A stretch of DNA of 41,422 nucleotides, taken from an uncultured Muribaculaceae bacterium. GTDB taxonomy: Bacteria > Bacteroidota > Bacteroidia > Bacteroidales > Muribaculaceae. The notes beneath the pieces were generated by a model that worked only from the letters and a program-made list of their open reading frames with translations, was not told the DNA's origin and did not search any database. Below are positions 32,599 to 41,338 of this stretch, in pieces (position 1 is the first letter of the stretch; the number at the start of each line of letters is the position of its first letter). Made by a program: the position numbers and the translations under genes. The stretch covers positions 1-41,422 of the forward strand of contig CAJTWH010000026.1 of NCBI GenBank assembly GCA_910579995.1. The letters run 5' to 3'.

Positions 32599-33552
32599 TT
32601 ATTTAGCTTCCCAGCCAAGAGCCGAAGCGCCGAGCACTGCTGCGTCTGCTTCTTTGAGCTCGCTCAGCAATACTTTTGCTTTTCCACGGTACATCGACAG
32701 CATGTTGCGGTCCATAGCTTCTTTAAGCGGACGCATGATCAGATCGCCACTCTTGGCCAAACCACCGAAGAGGATGAAGGCGGCAGGCGAAGAGAATGTC
32801 ATCATATCGGCCATGGCCTCGCCGAGAATTGTGCCGGTGTAGTCGAAGATTTCTTTTGCGAGGGCGTCGCCTTGCATGGCTGCGTCGTAAACGTCCTTGC
32901 TCGTGATATGGTCGATGTCGAGATTGCGCAGAAGTGAAGGGTCTTTGCGGATTTCGAGGAATTCGCGTGCTGTGCGGGCAACACCGGTGGCCGAGCAATA
33001 GGTCTCGAGGCAACCTGTGCGGCCGCAGTTGCATTGGCGGCCGGTATGACGCTTGACACAGAGATGTCCTAATTCGCCGGCAAGACCATCATGGCCATAT
33101 ACTACCTGACCGTTGATCACGATACCGGATCCTACACCGGTGCCGAGGGTAATCATGATGAAGTCTTTGATACCGCGGGCTGCTCCGTAGGTCATTTCGC
33201 CGAGAGCTGCGGCGTTGGCGTCGTTGGTCACGGCTACCGGTATGCCGAATTTTTCGCTTACAAGTTTGGCAAGCGGAAGGCTCGGCCAAGGCAGATTGAC
33301 TGCGTCGTCGATACAGCCGGTGTAGTAGTTGGCATTGGGGGCTCCGATACCGATACCTTGTATTTTATCTGTTGCGTCGTTCTGATCTATAAGACGCGAG
33401 GCTTCAGTATAGAGCTCGTCGAGGTAATCTTCAAAATTGGTGTGTTTGCCTGTTTTGATCGATCCGCTCGCTATCACATTGCCGCGTGCATCTATTATGC
33501 CGAATACGGTGTTGGTGCCACCGATATCTATGCCGAGAACGTAGGGTTTCAT
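32599..33552 (-). CDS. ROK-family sugar kinase (glucokinase-like)
   Basis: 317 residues from the ATG at 33552; a 24-codon upstream extension covers the promoter region and lacks similarity. ROK features: ATP-binding DIGGTNTVFG (9-18), catalytic Asp111 (TNDANAAALGE), LGTGVGSG (136-143), GELGH with His163, and zinc cysteines C174, C176 and C181 (CNCGRTGCLE). The family phosphorylates glucose, N-acetylglucosamine, mannose or fructose; a metabolic kinase is likelier than a repressor because there is no helix-turn-helix domain. The exact sugar cannot be told from sequence. It diverges from nhaC across a 245-base AT-rich gap. Confidence 0.92.
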   Translation of the reverse strand: MKPYVLGIDIGGTNTVFGIIDARGNVIASGSIKTGKHTNFEDYLDELYTEASRLIDQNDATDKIQGIGIGAPNANYYTGCIDDAVNLPWPSLPLAKLVSEKFGIPVAVTNDANAAALGEMTYGAARGIKDFIMITLGTGVGSGIVINGQVVYGHDGLAGELGHLCVKRHTGRQCNCGRTGCLETYCSATGVARTAREFLEIRKDPSLLRNLDIDHITSKDVYDAAMQGDALAKEIFDYTGTILGEAMADMMTFSSPAAFILFGGLAKSGDLIMRPLKEAMDRNMLSMYRGKAKVLLSELKEADAAVLGASALGWEAK

Positions 33553-33594
33553 CTTGGTTTTTGTATGTTTTTTAAGTGAGTATGAAATTTTTGT

Positions 33595-33602
33595 CAAAGA
33601 TA
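33595..33602 (-). promoter_or_regulatory. -7 box of the ROK kinase gene
   Basis: Minus-strand TATCTTTG fits TAnnTTTG; no clear -33 box. Leader of about 36 bases. Confidence 0.45.
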
Positions 33603-33752
33603 CGTCATTTTTATGAAAATACACAGAAAAATATACCGTTATCTTTCCGTATTAACAAAAATAAGGGGAATCAGGAAAACCGCTATTATATAAAACATGT
33701 AAAATCTGATATAATAAAATTTAAATTACGGCGTTATATGATTGTGAATTGC

Positions 33753-33760
33753 TATTTTTG
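33753..33760 (+). promoter_or_regulatory. -7 box of the nhaC gene
   Basis: TATTTTTG fits TAnnTTTG. Start of RNA near 33767, about 31 bases before the TTG start codon. The rest of the 33553-33797 gap is AT-rich and shows no further gene. Confidence 0.5.
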
Positions 33761-33797
33761 CAGCCAAATAATCAAAACATAATAACTAAGGTAAAAA

Positions 33798-35288
33798 TTG
33801 AACAGTAAAGCGTTTGAGAAAGGGGCTCTCAGAGCACCCTCTGTTTTTATATCAGCCACGCCCATATTGGCTTTGTTGATGTTTCTGGTGGGAGTGATTC
33901 TTTTCTTGGGTCCAGATTCCATTTCTGATTTCAGTGTTATTGCATTGCTGAGTTCTTCGGCGGTGGCTTTGATATTGTCAATTGTTTGTGGCAGCTTCTG
34001 TAAGCGAGGGCTGCGGCTTGGCTTTTACAGAAGTGCCCGCCAGATTCTGCCGGCGGTGCCTATGCTGTTGTTCATTGCCATGGTGTCGGCCACGTGGATG
34101 TTGTCGGGTGTTGTTCCTCTTCTTATCGACTATGGCCTGCGTATGCTAAGCCCTACCTTTTTCTTGGTTGTAAGCTGTATTGTTTGTGGAGTAATTTCGG
34201 TGCTCACGGGTAGTTCGTGGAGTACTATCGCTACTATAGGTGTGGCATTTATGGGAATCGGCACCGTGATGGGTTTTCATCCCGGATGGGTTGCTGGAGC
34301 CATAATTTCAGGTGCGTATTTTGGCGACAAGATATCGCCTTTGAGCGATACTACTGTGGTGGCTTCATCGGCCTGCGGTGTAGATCTTTTCAAGCATATA
34401 CGCTATCTTATGCTCACGTCGATACCTGCAATGGCTACAGCTTTGGTGGTATTTATGATAGCCGGCATTACCACAGATCCAGCCTCGATGGTTGATACAG
34501 GAGAAGTGCGCTCACTTCTTTCTTCGCACTTCAATCTTTCTCCTTGGATTCTCTTGATTCCGGCTATAACTTTCGGCTTGATAGCCATGAGAGTGCCCAC
34601 GCTTATTGTACTCTTTACAAGTGCTATGCTCGGCCTTGCCGGAATATTCGTCTTTCAACCCGGTATTGTAAGCTGGCTGGGAGCCTCGGATTTCATTTCG
34701 GGTGCGAAAGCTGCGCTTAATCTTCTTTGGGGCGATACCGTGTTCTCAACAGGTCATGAATTGTTTGACAATCTGGTATCTACTTCGGGTATAACGGGTA
34801 TGATGTCGACTATTTGTCTTGTGCTGAGTGCTATGTTGTTTGGCACTGTGATGATTGGCACGGGTATGCTTTCTACTCTCACACATGCCCTTACGCGCTG
34901 CATAAAGTCGCGTTTACCTCTCGTGGGCAGTACGGTCGCTTCGGGTCTGTTCTTGAATTGCTGCACTGCCGACCAGTATCTCTCAATCATTATCGGCGGC
35001 AATATGTACCGCAATGCCTATCGCCGTCTCAATCTTGAGCCGCGACTTCTCAGCCGCACTCTCGAGGATTCGGTTTCGGTGACCTCTGTGCTCATCCCTT
35101 GGAATTCATGTGGTGTTACGCAGTCAGCTGTCCTCGGCGTCTCCACCTTGGTGTATCTGCCGTTCTGTGTATTCAATTATCTTTCGCCTGTGATGTCTTT
35201 GATAATGGCTTGGACAGGCTTTAAGATCAAGCAATTGTCCCGTCCTCAGAACACCACTACTGAGCTCACCGACAAAGTGATTGCATGA
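33798..35288 (+). CDS. nhaC: NhaC-family Na+/H+ antiporter
   Basis: 496 residues. The start is taken as TTG at 33798: a stop (TAA) lies two codons upstream in frame, and the next ATG would cut into the first membrane span. About eleven hydrophobic spans are visible. The NhaC signature is clear at roughly residues 175-190 (SGAYFGDKISPLSDTTVV) together with GSSWSTIATIGVAF and LIPWNSCGVTQSAVL. Such transporters exchange cytoplasmic Na+ for external protons, or organic acids in some branches. The 3' end runs 43 bases into the 3' end of the convergent PAP2 gene, with a 14-bp hairpin 35 bases past its stop. Confidence 0.92.
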   Translation: MNSKAFEKGALRAPSVFISATPILALLMFLVGVILFLGPDSISDFSVIALLSSSAVALILSIVCGSFCKRGLRLGFYRSARQILPAVPMLLFIAMVSATWMLSGVVPLLIDYGLRMLSPTFFLVVSCIVCGVISVLTGSSWSTIATIGVAFMGIGTVMGFHPGWVAGAIISGAYFGDKISPLSDTTVVASSACGVDLFKHIRYLMLTSIPAMATALVVFMIAGITTDPASMVDTGEVRSLLSSHFNLSPWILLIPAITFGLIAMRVPTLIVLFTSAMLGLAGIFVFQPGIVSWLGASDFISGAKAALNLLWGDTVFSTGHELFDNLVSTSGITGMMSTICLVLSAMLFGTVMIGTGMLSTLTHALTRCIKSRLPLVGSTVASGLFLNCCTADQYLSIIIGGNMYRNAYRRLNLEPRLLSRTLEDSVSVTSVLIPWNSCGVTQSAVLGVSTLVYLPFCVFNYLSPVMSLIMAWTGFKIKQLSRPQNTTTELTDKVIA

Positions 35289-36181
35289 AGCGCCTTCCCG
35301 GCTGTCGCAAGATTATATGAGGCTTGACCGCGAAATCCGTATTTCGTGGTCAAGTGCCATTCTAATGCGGCAGCCGCTTGCGCTGCGAACCCATATTTAT
35401 AATCGCGGTAGTCTTTAGCTCCCACCCATCTGCTTGCTCCGATTTCTGCATTGCATGCCAGCGCGAGTTTTTCGCATGGCAGCGTGAAGTGTGCGGCACC
35501 TCCGACTCTTGCTGTCATTGCTGTTAAAGGCGCGGCGTAGACGCCATTGCTTTTCAGCGGCGTGCTTATTTGCCCTATGCTTGCGGCAATGCCCCAGCGC
35601 TCTGAAAGCGGTATACGCATGTTGAGCGATGTGCCGAAGCCTGTGCAGAGGTCATATCCGGCGGGCGAATTGAGCCAATATACCGCTTCGGAAGCAAGAG
35701 ATAGGGTAGGGCGGAACTCGCATGCCGGCGAAGAGCTCCAAGGCGACGGCATACCATATATTTTGCGGCTTATAAAATATGCCAATTCAGTAGAGATAAT
35801 GCCGGTAGCCGCTCCGGATATCACATCCGACGCCCAATGCCGTTTGGCCAGAATTCGCTGTGTGCCTACTGCTGAAGCTACAGCATGCGCACCCATGCTC
35901 CACCATGGGCTATAGCGGTAGAGCTCGTTGGAGAGTACGGTAGAGGCCGTATATGCCCATGAGGTGTGTCGCGATGGAAATGAGTTGTTGGCCGAGCGGT
36001 CGGGGCGCACTTCTTTGATGGTGTGCTTCATTACTTCTGTAAAAGCAGCGTTGATGACTACGCTGCCGCCTGCGGCCACAATAGTCCGCGGAACACGTCG
36101 GTAAGTCGAGTCGGCAGTTTGTTGTGCTGTGGCCGACAGACATATTGCAAGCGCCGCAAGGCATGAGAGAAGTGTTTTCAT
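35246..36181 (-). CDS. PAP2-family phosphatase with beta-barrel-like C-terminal region
   Basis: 311 residues. A signal peptide covers 1-20 (CLSATAQQ). The acid-phosphatase motifs are KHTIKEVRP (52-60), SFPSRHT (67-73, Arg where Gly is common) and Arg109-X5-His115-X3-Asp119 (RILAKRHWASD). Members dephosphorylate lipid phosphates such as undecaprenyl pyrophosphate, phosphatidylglycerol phosphate or lipid A. Residues 160-311 alternate small and aromatic residues in a pattern suggesting an outer-membrane barrel (inference). The ATG overlaps the stop of the GH3 gene by four bases, making it the last gene of the rpiB operon. Its final 43 coding bases overlap nhaC. Confidence 0.85.
   Translation of the reverse strand: MKTLLSCLAALAICLSATAQQTADSTYRRVPRTIVAAGGSVVINAAFTEVMKHTIKEVRPDRSANNSFPSRHTSWAYTASTVLSNELYRYSPWWSMGAHAVASAVGTQRILAKRHWASDVISGAATGIISTELAYFISRKIYGMPSPWSSSPACEFRPTLSLASEAVYWLNSPAGYDLCTGFGTSLNMRIPLSERWGIAASIGQISTPLKSNGVYAAPLTAMTARVGGAAHFTLPCEKLALACNAEIGASRWVGAKDYRDYKYGFAAQAAAALEWHLTTKYGFRGQASYNLATAGKALHAITLSVSSVVVF
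35323..35354. terminator. 14-bp hairpin inside the PAP2 coding region, probable nhaC terminator
   Basis: CTTGACCGCGAAAT (35323-35336) pairs with ATTTCGTGGTCAAG (35341-35354), one G-U pair, four-base loop. It lies 35 bases after the nhaC stop and within PAP2 codons. There is no T run, so efficiency is uncertain. Confidence 0.5.
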
Positions 36182-39090
36182 TTGTCAAGGGCTTGGTATA
36201 CGAGCGAGAAAAGTTTCGGGCGTATGTTGCATGAGCTGAAAGCTGCGTTGTCGCGAGTCGGATTTACACGGTTTGTCAGAAATACGAATATCAGTTCTTG
36301 CGTAGGGTCTACCCAGAATACGGTGCCTGTAAAGCCAAGATGTCCGTAAACTTCAGGCGACGCTTCATCGCATGTAGGTGAATTTTCGGGGTTTACTGCG
36401 TCGGGTTTGTCAAAGCCGAGTCCGCGGCGGCATGTCGGGCTTTGGTCGCCGGTAAACAGTTGGGCGGTTGATTCCGACAGTATTCTCTTGCCGCCATATT
36501 CTCCGCCGTTTAGCAACATCTGGCATACTTTGGCTACGTCGCCGGCGTTGGCAAACAAGCCGGCATTGCCTTGTACTCCGCCTGAAAATGCGGCAAGTTC
36601 GTCGTGAACATAGCCCTGAAGAGTCTGCTTTCGCAGAAAATTGTCTTTTTCAGTAGGCGCTATGCCGGCTTTGTCAGTCCATGTCAGAGGGCGGTAGCCT
36701 GTGCGGTATGCTCCGAGAGGTGTAAAGATTTCTTCTCTTACAAATTCATCATGAGGTTTGCCGCTCACCCGTTGCTCGATATCCATGAGAAGACAGAAAT
36801 TCAGACATGAATAGGTGTAGTTCTTGTTCTTGCGCAATGGTATATCATAGATACGCTGCATGATGGTGTCGTATGTCTCCCGACCGGTGAAAATACCGTT
36901 TGCAGCCTCGATGGGAATTGACTCTGACTTAGTACTTTTTACGATGTCTGTGCGCATGCGGGCCTTGTTGTTTGCCCACACGCGATTATAGACCTTGAGA
37001 GTATGAGCCTTGTCGCGGCGCCCGGATATCAGTTTTCCCGTATAGCTGTCAGGATTCACCATAGCGTCAAACATGTTGAGCGACGGCGGCATGCCGCTCT
37101 CATGATAGAGAAGCTCGCGAAGGGTTAGCCCTTGTTTGGCTGAGTCGGTGATTTGAGGTATATACTGCGAAAGTGTGCCGTCGATATCTATCAATCCCTT
37201 GTCGTAGGCTTTCATGATTCCCGGCAGTGTGCCGATGGCTTTTGATACTGACGCAAGATCATATATAGAAGTACGCTCTACGGCCGGGCCGCCGGCTGTC
37301 AAGTGGCCGTAAGCTTTGTCAAGAACGATTTCTCCGCCTTTTGCTATCAATACCTGACAACCGGGCATGGCGCCTTTGCCGATGGCTTTTTCAACTATGT
37401 AGTCGATACTGTCGGTAAGCCAAGGTGCCAATCCCATTGCGACAGGAGTGGAATAGCCGAGCCTTGTCTTGGGCAGGAATATTCCTTCGCCGGCCTTGGC
37501 TACGCCTTTGAGGTTGACCGGAAGTTTTCCCTTCACTGCGATACCGCCGAAGAGAGCTTCGGCTGCGCTCACTTGTGAGGCGTCGATTGTATCGTAGGCA
37601 AGTAAGATTGCTTTGCATTTCGGCAACGAGGCGGCAAACTTCTTCATCTTATAGGGATTCATAAAGAATACGCCTATCATTTGCTGCGATGTAGAGGCCA
37701 ATTGTGCGAATGTCTCGCGTGAGGCTGCACCATCATTATATACTGCCGCAATCACGACATCGGGGTTCTTTGACTTTGTGTCGGCATAATGGGATACTGT
37801 AGCAGTGAATTCATTGTTGGCCTTTCCTCCTACAGTCACGACTTTTGTGTTTGTTGTAGACAGCGGAAGAAGATTCGATTCGTTTTTCAAGACCGTTATC
37901 GAAGCAGCTGCAAGCCGTTTGATCAGCGCTTCGGCCTCGGGTGAGTTGATAGCCTTGCGGATGGCGTCGGCAGATCCTTCGGTCTTGTGCCCGGCATTGA
38001 GTAGATATTTATAGCGCAGGATACGTTTGCAGCGTTCTTCGATGATTCCGGCAGGAATATCACCGGTTTTTACCGCTTCGGCAATCGCTGTGATGTCGTT
38101 TGCAGGATTGGTAGGGCAGAGCAGCACGTCGGCACCGGCTTTGAGTGCGGCGATCGACGGATTTTTTGCCTGCGTGCTCGCTCCTTTCATGCCGAGAGCG
38201 TCGGTGTAGATGAGCCCGTTGAATCCGAGCTCATGTCGAAGGAGCTTGTCTGTAATGACCGACGAAAGCGAGGCGGGCGTTCCCGACGGGTCGAGTGCCG
38301 GCACTGCGATATGGCCTACCATAATGCCGGAGCAGCCCGCGCCTATATACTCCTTGAAAGGCACGAGGTCGGTGCTGTCAAGACGTGCCCGTGAGTGTCC
38401 TACCGTAGGGAGTGCCTTGTGTGAATCGACGTCTGTATCGCCATGTCCGGGAAAGTGTTTGGCTACTGACTGCACTCCGCCGTCTTCCATTCCTAAAGAA
38501 TAAGCCACAGCAGCTTTGGCTACCCGCTCGGGATCTTCGCCAAAACTGCGGAAGCCGATTACAGGATTGGCCGGATTGGAGTTTACATCTGCGTCGGGTG
38601 CGAAATTGACATGTACTCCGGCAAGACGACATTCGCGCGCCATCTCGCGGCCATAGTCGTAAATCAGTTTATAATCTGAGATTGCACCCAATGCCATGTT
38701 TTGTGGAAATCGAGGGCTGTCGGGTATGCGCATGGCAAGTCCCCACTCGCCATCGAAGGTAATCAACACCGGCACTTTTGCGACTTCTTGGGCGTATGCG
38801 TTCATGACGATATGCTCGGCGGCCGATCCCTCGGTGAAGAGCAGGCCGCCGCACCCGTCGCGCCCTACAAGGCGTTTGATCGTGGCTTTCGACGCTTCGC
38901 CTTGCGTGGGAACTACTTTGGGAAATATCAACTGGGCTATGCGCTGGCGCTCGGTCAGGGTAGAGTAGACCGAGTCGGCCCAGCGGATGGCCTCAGCTTC
39001 GCGCTTGCGCTCGAGATTGGGAGTGATTGCGGCTGCCGTGAAACTCAGCAGCGCGGCCGAGACGAGGAGGATAACTTGTCTGCGTATCAT
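36178..39090 (-). CDS. GH3 beta-N-acetylhexosaminidase fused to a beta-lactamase-family serine hydrolase
   Basis: 970 residues with signal peptide (1-21). Residues 40-365 are a NagZ-type GH3 domain: KHFPGHGDTDVDSH (211-224) with the His/Asp pair and nucleophile Asp297 (IYTDALGMKG). Residues 390-550 form a GH3 C-terminal-like domain. Residues 560-970 are a class C beta-lactamase/PBP4-like domain with SVSK (Ser614, Lys617), a tyrosine motif YSCLN where YxN is usual, and HLGFTGT in the KTG position. The fusion is common in Bacteroidales and is thought to act on peptidoglycan fragments: GH3 removing GlcNAc, the hydrolase acting on peptide or amide bonds (inference). It starts one base after the 5'-nucleotidase stop. 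Confidence 0.92.
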   Translation of the reverse strand: MIRRQVILLVSAALLSFTAAAITPNLERKREAEAIRWADSVYSTLTERQRIAQLIFPKVVPTQGEASKATIKRLVGRDGCGGLLFTEGSAAEHIVMNAYAQEVAKVPVLITFDGEWGLAMRIPDSPRFPQNMALGAISDYKLIYDYGREMARECRLAGVHVNFAPDADVNSNPANPVIGFRSFGEDPERVAKAAVAYSLGMEDGGVQSVAKHFPGHGDTDVDSHKALPTVGHSRARLDSTDLVPFKEYIGAGCSGIMVGHIAVPALDPSGTPASLSSVITDKLLRHELGFNGLIYTDALGMKGASTQAKNPSIAALKAGADVLLCPTNPANDITAIAEAVKTGDIPAGIIEERCKRILRYKYLLNAGHKTEGSADAIRKAINSPEAEALIKRLAAASITVLKNESNLLPLSTTNTKVVTVGGKANNEFTATVSHYADTKSKNPDVVIAAVYNDGAASRETFAQLASTSQQMIGVFFMNPYKMKKFAASLPKCKAILLAYDTIDASQVSAAEALFGGIAVKGKLPVNLKGVAKAGEGIFLPKTRLGYSTPVAMGLAPWLTDSIDYIVEKAIGKGAMPGCQVLIAKGGEIVLDKAYGHLTAGGPAVERTSIYDLASVSKAIGTLPGIMKAYDKGLIDIDGTLSQYIPQITDSAKQGLTLRELLYHESGMPPSLNMFDAMVNPDSYTGKLISGRRDKAHTLKVYNRVWANNKARMRTDIVKSTKSESIPIEAANGIFTGRETYDTIMQRIYDIPLRKNKNYTYSCLNFCLLMDIEQRVSGKPHDEFVREEIFTPLGAYRTGYRPLTWTDKAGIAPTEKDNFLRKQTLQGYVHDELAAFSGGVQGNAGLFANAGDVAKVCQMLLNGGEYGGKRILSESTAQLFTGDQSPTCRRGLGFDKPDAVNPENSPTCDEASPEVYGHLGFTGTVFWVDPTQELIFVFLTNRVNPTRDNAAFSSCNIRPKLFSLVYQALDK

Positions 39091-39091
39091 T

Positions 39092-40636
39092 TTATTTTAC
39101 TAATGTCCAACGGTTTGTTGTGTCGCCTTCTACCGGCTTGTCTTTGCCGGCACCGACGGTGAGGTAATCAAGTATATCGTCATAAATGACCTTTGTGCTG
39201 CGGGCAACTTGTTTTCCGTGAGACAGACCGGTCATGTAATCGCCGCCTTTGGCAAGATAGTCGATGGTTGCCACGCGGTATGTCTTGTCCGGGTTGAGCG
39301 GTTTGCCGTTGATGAGAATTTCTTCGGCTTCCGGCTCTTCTCCGCCTTCGTAGGTCACACGCACATTGCTGCTCACACCATCGCCGCCGCGGATAGCCAT
39401 AACGTCGAAATCGTCTTCAAGGTCAGAGCCTTTTACGTCGATCACTGTGATATAATTGCTGAATGGCAAGATGTTGATAACCTGACCCTTCGAGAATTTT
39501 CCCTCGGCAAGACCGTCGCGCAGACCGCCTTTGTTCGTGATGGCGAGGTCTACATTGCCGGCGAGTTCCTTGCCGCGCATCATCACATAATCAGTGAAGA
39601 TATTAAGCATTTCGGGTTCTTCGTTGCTGAGAGCGTGTGTAGTATAACCTACCCAATGGTGCATGAGCGAATCAACGCCGGCCGAATATTTTTCAATGGT
39701 GGCAGCGAGCGACGGATCGGAATAGCCATCGTAGCGGCCATCAATGTCTATCAGTTCATATTCTGGATATACATCTTCACCCAGCTTGTCAAGGTCGATT
39801 TCTATTTTGCCAAGTTTTCGGCCTGATTTTCCGGTCTGGACAACAAGTATCGGTTTACCGTCGAGATTGCGCAGGTGCGAACGGCGGTCGCCAAGATCGG
39901 TCTTAGGGTCAATCACATCATGAGAATGGCCTCCGATGATCACGTCTATATTGCGTGAATTGACCGCGAGGATTGAGTCTCCCACAAGGCCGGCCGGAGT
40001 ATAGCCGATATGCGAGATGGCCACAACTGCATCAACCTTATCCTCTTCCCTGAGCTTACGGGCTGCGGCGTTGGCCGTCTCTACGATTGGCTTGAACTCA
40101 AGGCCGTCGTAATTACCTTTCGAGATTATACCTTCAGGATTGAGATTTATGCCTATGAAGCCAACGCGTTTGTCGCCGTATTCCTTAATCTCTGATTCCA
40201 CAAATTGGCCGGCGAGCGGCGTGTTGTCGAGGTCATAATTCGTCGACAACTTTGTGGCATTTGAAATCGCCAAAACCGACGCCAGAGAATCGATACCATT
40301 GTCAAACTCATGATTGCCGAGAATACGCATATCAACGCCAAGATTGTTCAAGACCTCCTGCTCGGCTTTGCCGCCATAGAGATAGAAATATAACGTGCCT
40401 TGGACAGCGTCGCCGGCGTCGATGAGCAGAACGTTCTTTTCGGCTTTGCGTACGCTGTCGATGACGGCTTTGCGGCGCATTACACCCCCCAAGTCATTGC
40501 GGTCAGGGTCGATTTGCGAATGAGTGTCGTTGGTGTGGAGAATCACCAGCTTATTAGACTCCGACGATTGAGAGCAAGCTCCCATGCAAACGGCAAAAAG
40601 CAATGCCGCCGCACCTTTGATGAAATGATAATTCAT
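39092..40636 (-). CDS. 5'-nucleotidase/2',3'-cyclic phosphodiesterase lipoprotein
   Basis: 514 residues. Lipoprotein leader ending CMGAC (Cys21). Metallophosphatase motifs: ILHTNDTHSQ (33-42), IDAGDAVQGT, LGNHEFDNG, SHIGYTP and GGHSHD supply the two-metal ligands; the C-terminal half is the 5_nucleotid_C substrate domain (TNKGGLRDGL, ILPFSNYITVIDVKGSDL). It hydrolyses nucleoside 5'-monophosphates or cyclic nucleotides in the periplasm or at the surface for salvage. It follows rpiB by nine bases and precedes the GH3 gene by one base. Both halves are on one chain, as in classical UshA. Confidence 0.93.
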   Translation of the reverse strand: MNYHFIKGAAALLFAVCMGACSQSSESNKLVILHTNDTHSQIDPDRNDLGGVMRRKAVIDSVRKAEKNVLLIDAGDAVQGTLYFYLYGGKAEQEVLNNLGVDMRILGNHEFDNGIDSLASVLAISNATKLSTNYDLDNTPLAGQFVESEIKEYGDKRVGFIGINLNPEGIISKGNYDGLEFKPIVETANAAARKLREEDKVDAVVAISHIGYTPAGLVGDSILAVNSRNIDVIIGGHSHDVIDPKTDLGDRRSHLRNLDGKPILVVQTGKSGRKLGKIEIDLDKLGEDVYPEYELIDIDGRYDGYSDPSLAATIEKYSAGVDSLMHHWVGYTTHALSNEEPEMLNIFTDYVMMRGKELAGNVDLAITNKGGLRDGLAEGKFSKGQVINILPFSNYITVIDVKGSDLEDDFDVMAIRGGDGVSSNVRVTYEGGEEPEAEEILINGKPLNPDKTYRVATIDYLAKGGDYMTGLSHGKQVARSTKVIYDDILDYLTVGAGKDKPVEGDTTNRWTLVK

Positions 40637-40645
40637 TGTGTGAGA

Positions 40646-41113
40646 TTATTTGCAGCTACAATCGTTGAGGGGCATTTTGTCGATACGGCCTTGATGGCGT
40701 CCGCCCTCGAAATCGGTATCAAAAAATACCTCTACACAGTTGAGAGCGAGAGCCGGCTCGATGAATCGACCGGGGAGAACGATAATGTTGGCATTGTTGT
40801 GAGCGCGGGCAAGACGGGCCAATTCGGGTTGCCAGCATAGAGCCGCACGTATACCTTGATGCTTGTTGAGAGTCATCCCGATACCGTTGCCCGAGCCGCA
40901 CACAGCGATTGCCGGATACACCTCGCCCTGCTCCACGGCGAGCGCACAAGGATGGGCGAAATCAGGATAATCGCAGCTGTCGGTAGAATAGGTACCGAAA
41001 TCCTTATATTCTATTCCTTGCGACTCAAGAAAGCCGATGATGATATTCTTTAATTCGAAGCCCGCATGGTCGCTGCAGAGCCCTACAGGTACGCCGGATT
41101 TAAGTATGCTCAT
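40646..41113 (-). CDS. rpiB: Ribose-5-phosphate isomerase B
   Basis: 155 residues, typical length. SDHAGFELK (14-22), YPDFAHPCALAV, CGSGNGIGMTLNK (72-84, Cys72 as the catalytic base) and ARAHNNANIIVLPGR (102-116) define the RpiB/LacAB family; a Cys at position 72 fits ribose-5-phosphate isomerase. It interconverts ribose-5-phosphate and ribulose-5-phosphate in the pentose phosphate pathway. It is first in an operon with the 5'-nucleotidase, GH3 fusion and PAP2 genes; a link through nucleoside salvage (ribose from nucleosides) is plausible inference. The C-terminal DCSCK is unusual but short. Confidence 0.95.
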   Translation of the reverse strand: MSILKSGVPVGLCSDHAGFELKNIIIGFLESQGIEYKDFGTYSTDSCDYPDFAHPCALAVEQGEVYPAIAVCGSGNGIGMTLNKHQGIRAALCWQPELARLARAHNNANIIVLPGRFIEPALALNCVEVFFDTDFEGGRHQGRIDKMPLNDCSCK

Positions 41114-41172
41114 AAATATATGATAATTAAAAGATTAAACAATAAAGACGAGATTTGACAAACTTCTCGCAA

Positions 41173-41180
41173 CAAAATTA
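41173..41180 (-). promoter_or_regulatory. Possible -7 box of the rpiB operon
   Basis: Minus-strand TAATTTTG fits TAnnTTTG and would give a leader of about 53 bases. A second option, TTTG at 41162-41159 with TAATCTTT near 41137-41130, is less exact. Confidence 0.35.
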
Positions 41181-41226
41181 ACAAAAAAAAATTGGGAAAA
41201 ATGCATTTTTTTCAAAAAAATATTAT

Positions 41227-41234
41227 TAACTTTG
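41227..41234 (+). promoter_or_regulatory. -7 box of tRNA-Leu
   Basis: TAACTTTG, exact consensus, ending 17 bases before the mature tRNA. The upstream region is A/T runs with no TTTG at standard spacing. Confidence 0.55.
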
Positions 41235-41251
41235 CAACGCAAAAGCAAAAA

Positions 41252-41332
41252 GCCCAGGTGGCGGAATGGTAGACGCGCTCGTTTCAGGTGCGAGTGCTGC
41301 GAGGCGTGCAGGTTCGAGTCCTGTTCTGGGCA
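41252..41332 (+). tRNA. tRNA-Leu (anticodon CAG)
   Basis: The acceptor arm GCCCAGG (41252-41258) pairs with TCTGGGC (41325-41331), discriminator A at 41332. The anticodon stem CTCGT/GCGAG encloses TTCAGGT, giving anticodon CAG at 41285-41287, which reads CUG. A variable arm of class II type (TGCTGCGAGGCG) and a T arm with TTCGAGT are present. The 3' CCA is not encoded. An open frame on the opposite strand is the usual shadow of such tRNA genes. Confidence 0.96.
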
Positions 41333-41338
41333 CAGATT

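Noticed and set aside
33576..33782. 68-codon plus-strand open frame before nhaC
   Set aside because: Lies in the AT-rich divergent gap over the ROK promoter, with no coding-type codon pattern.
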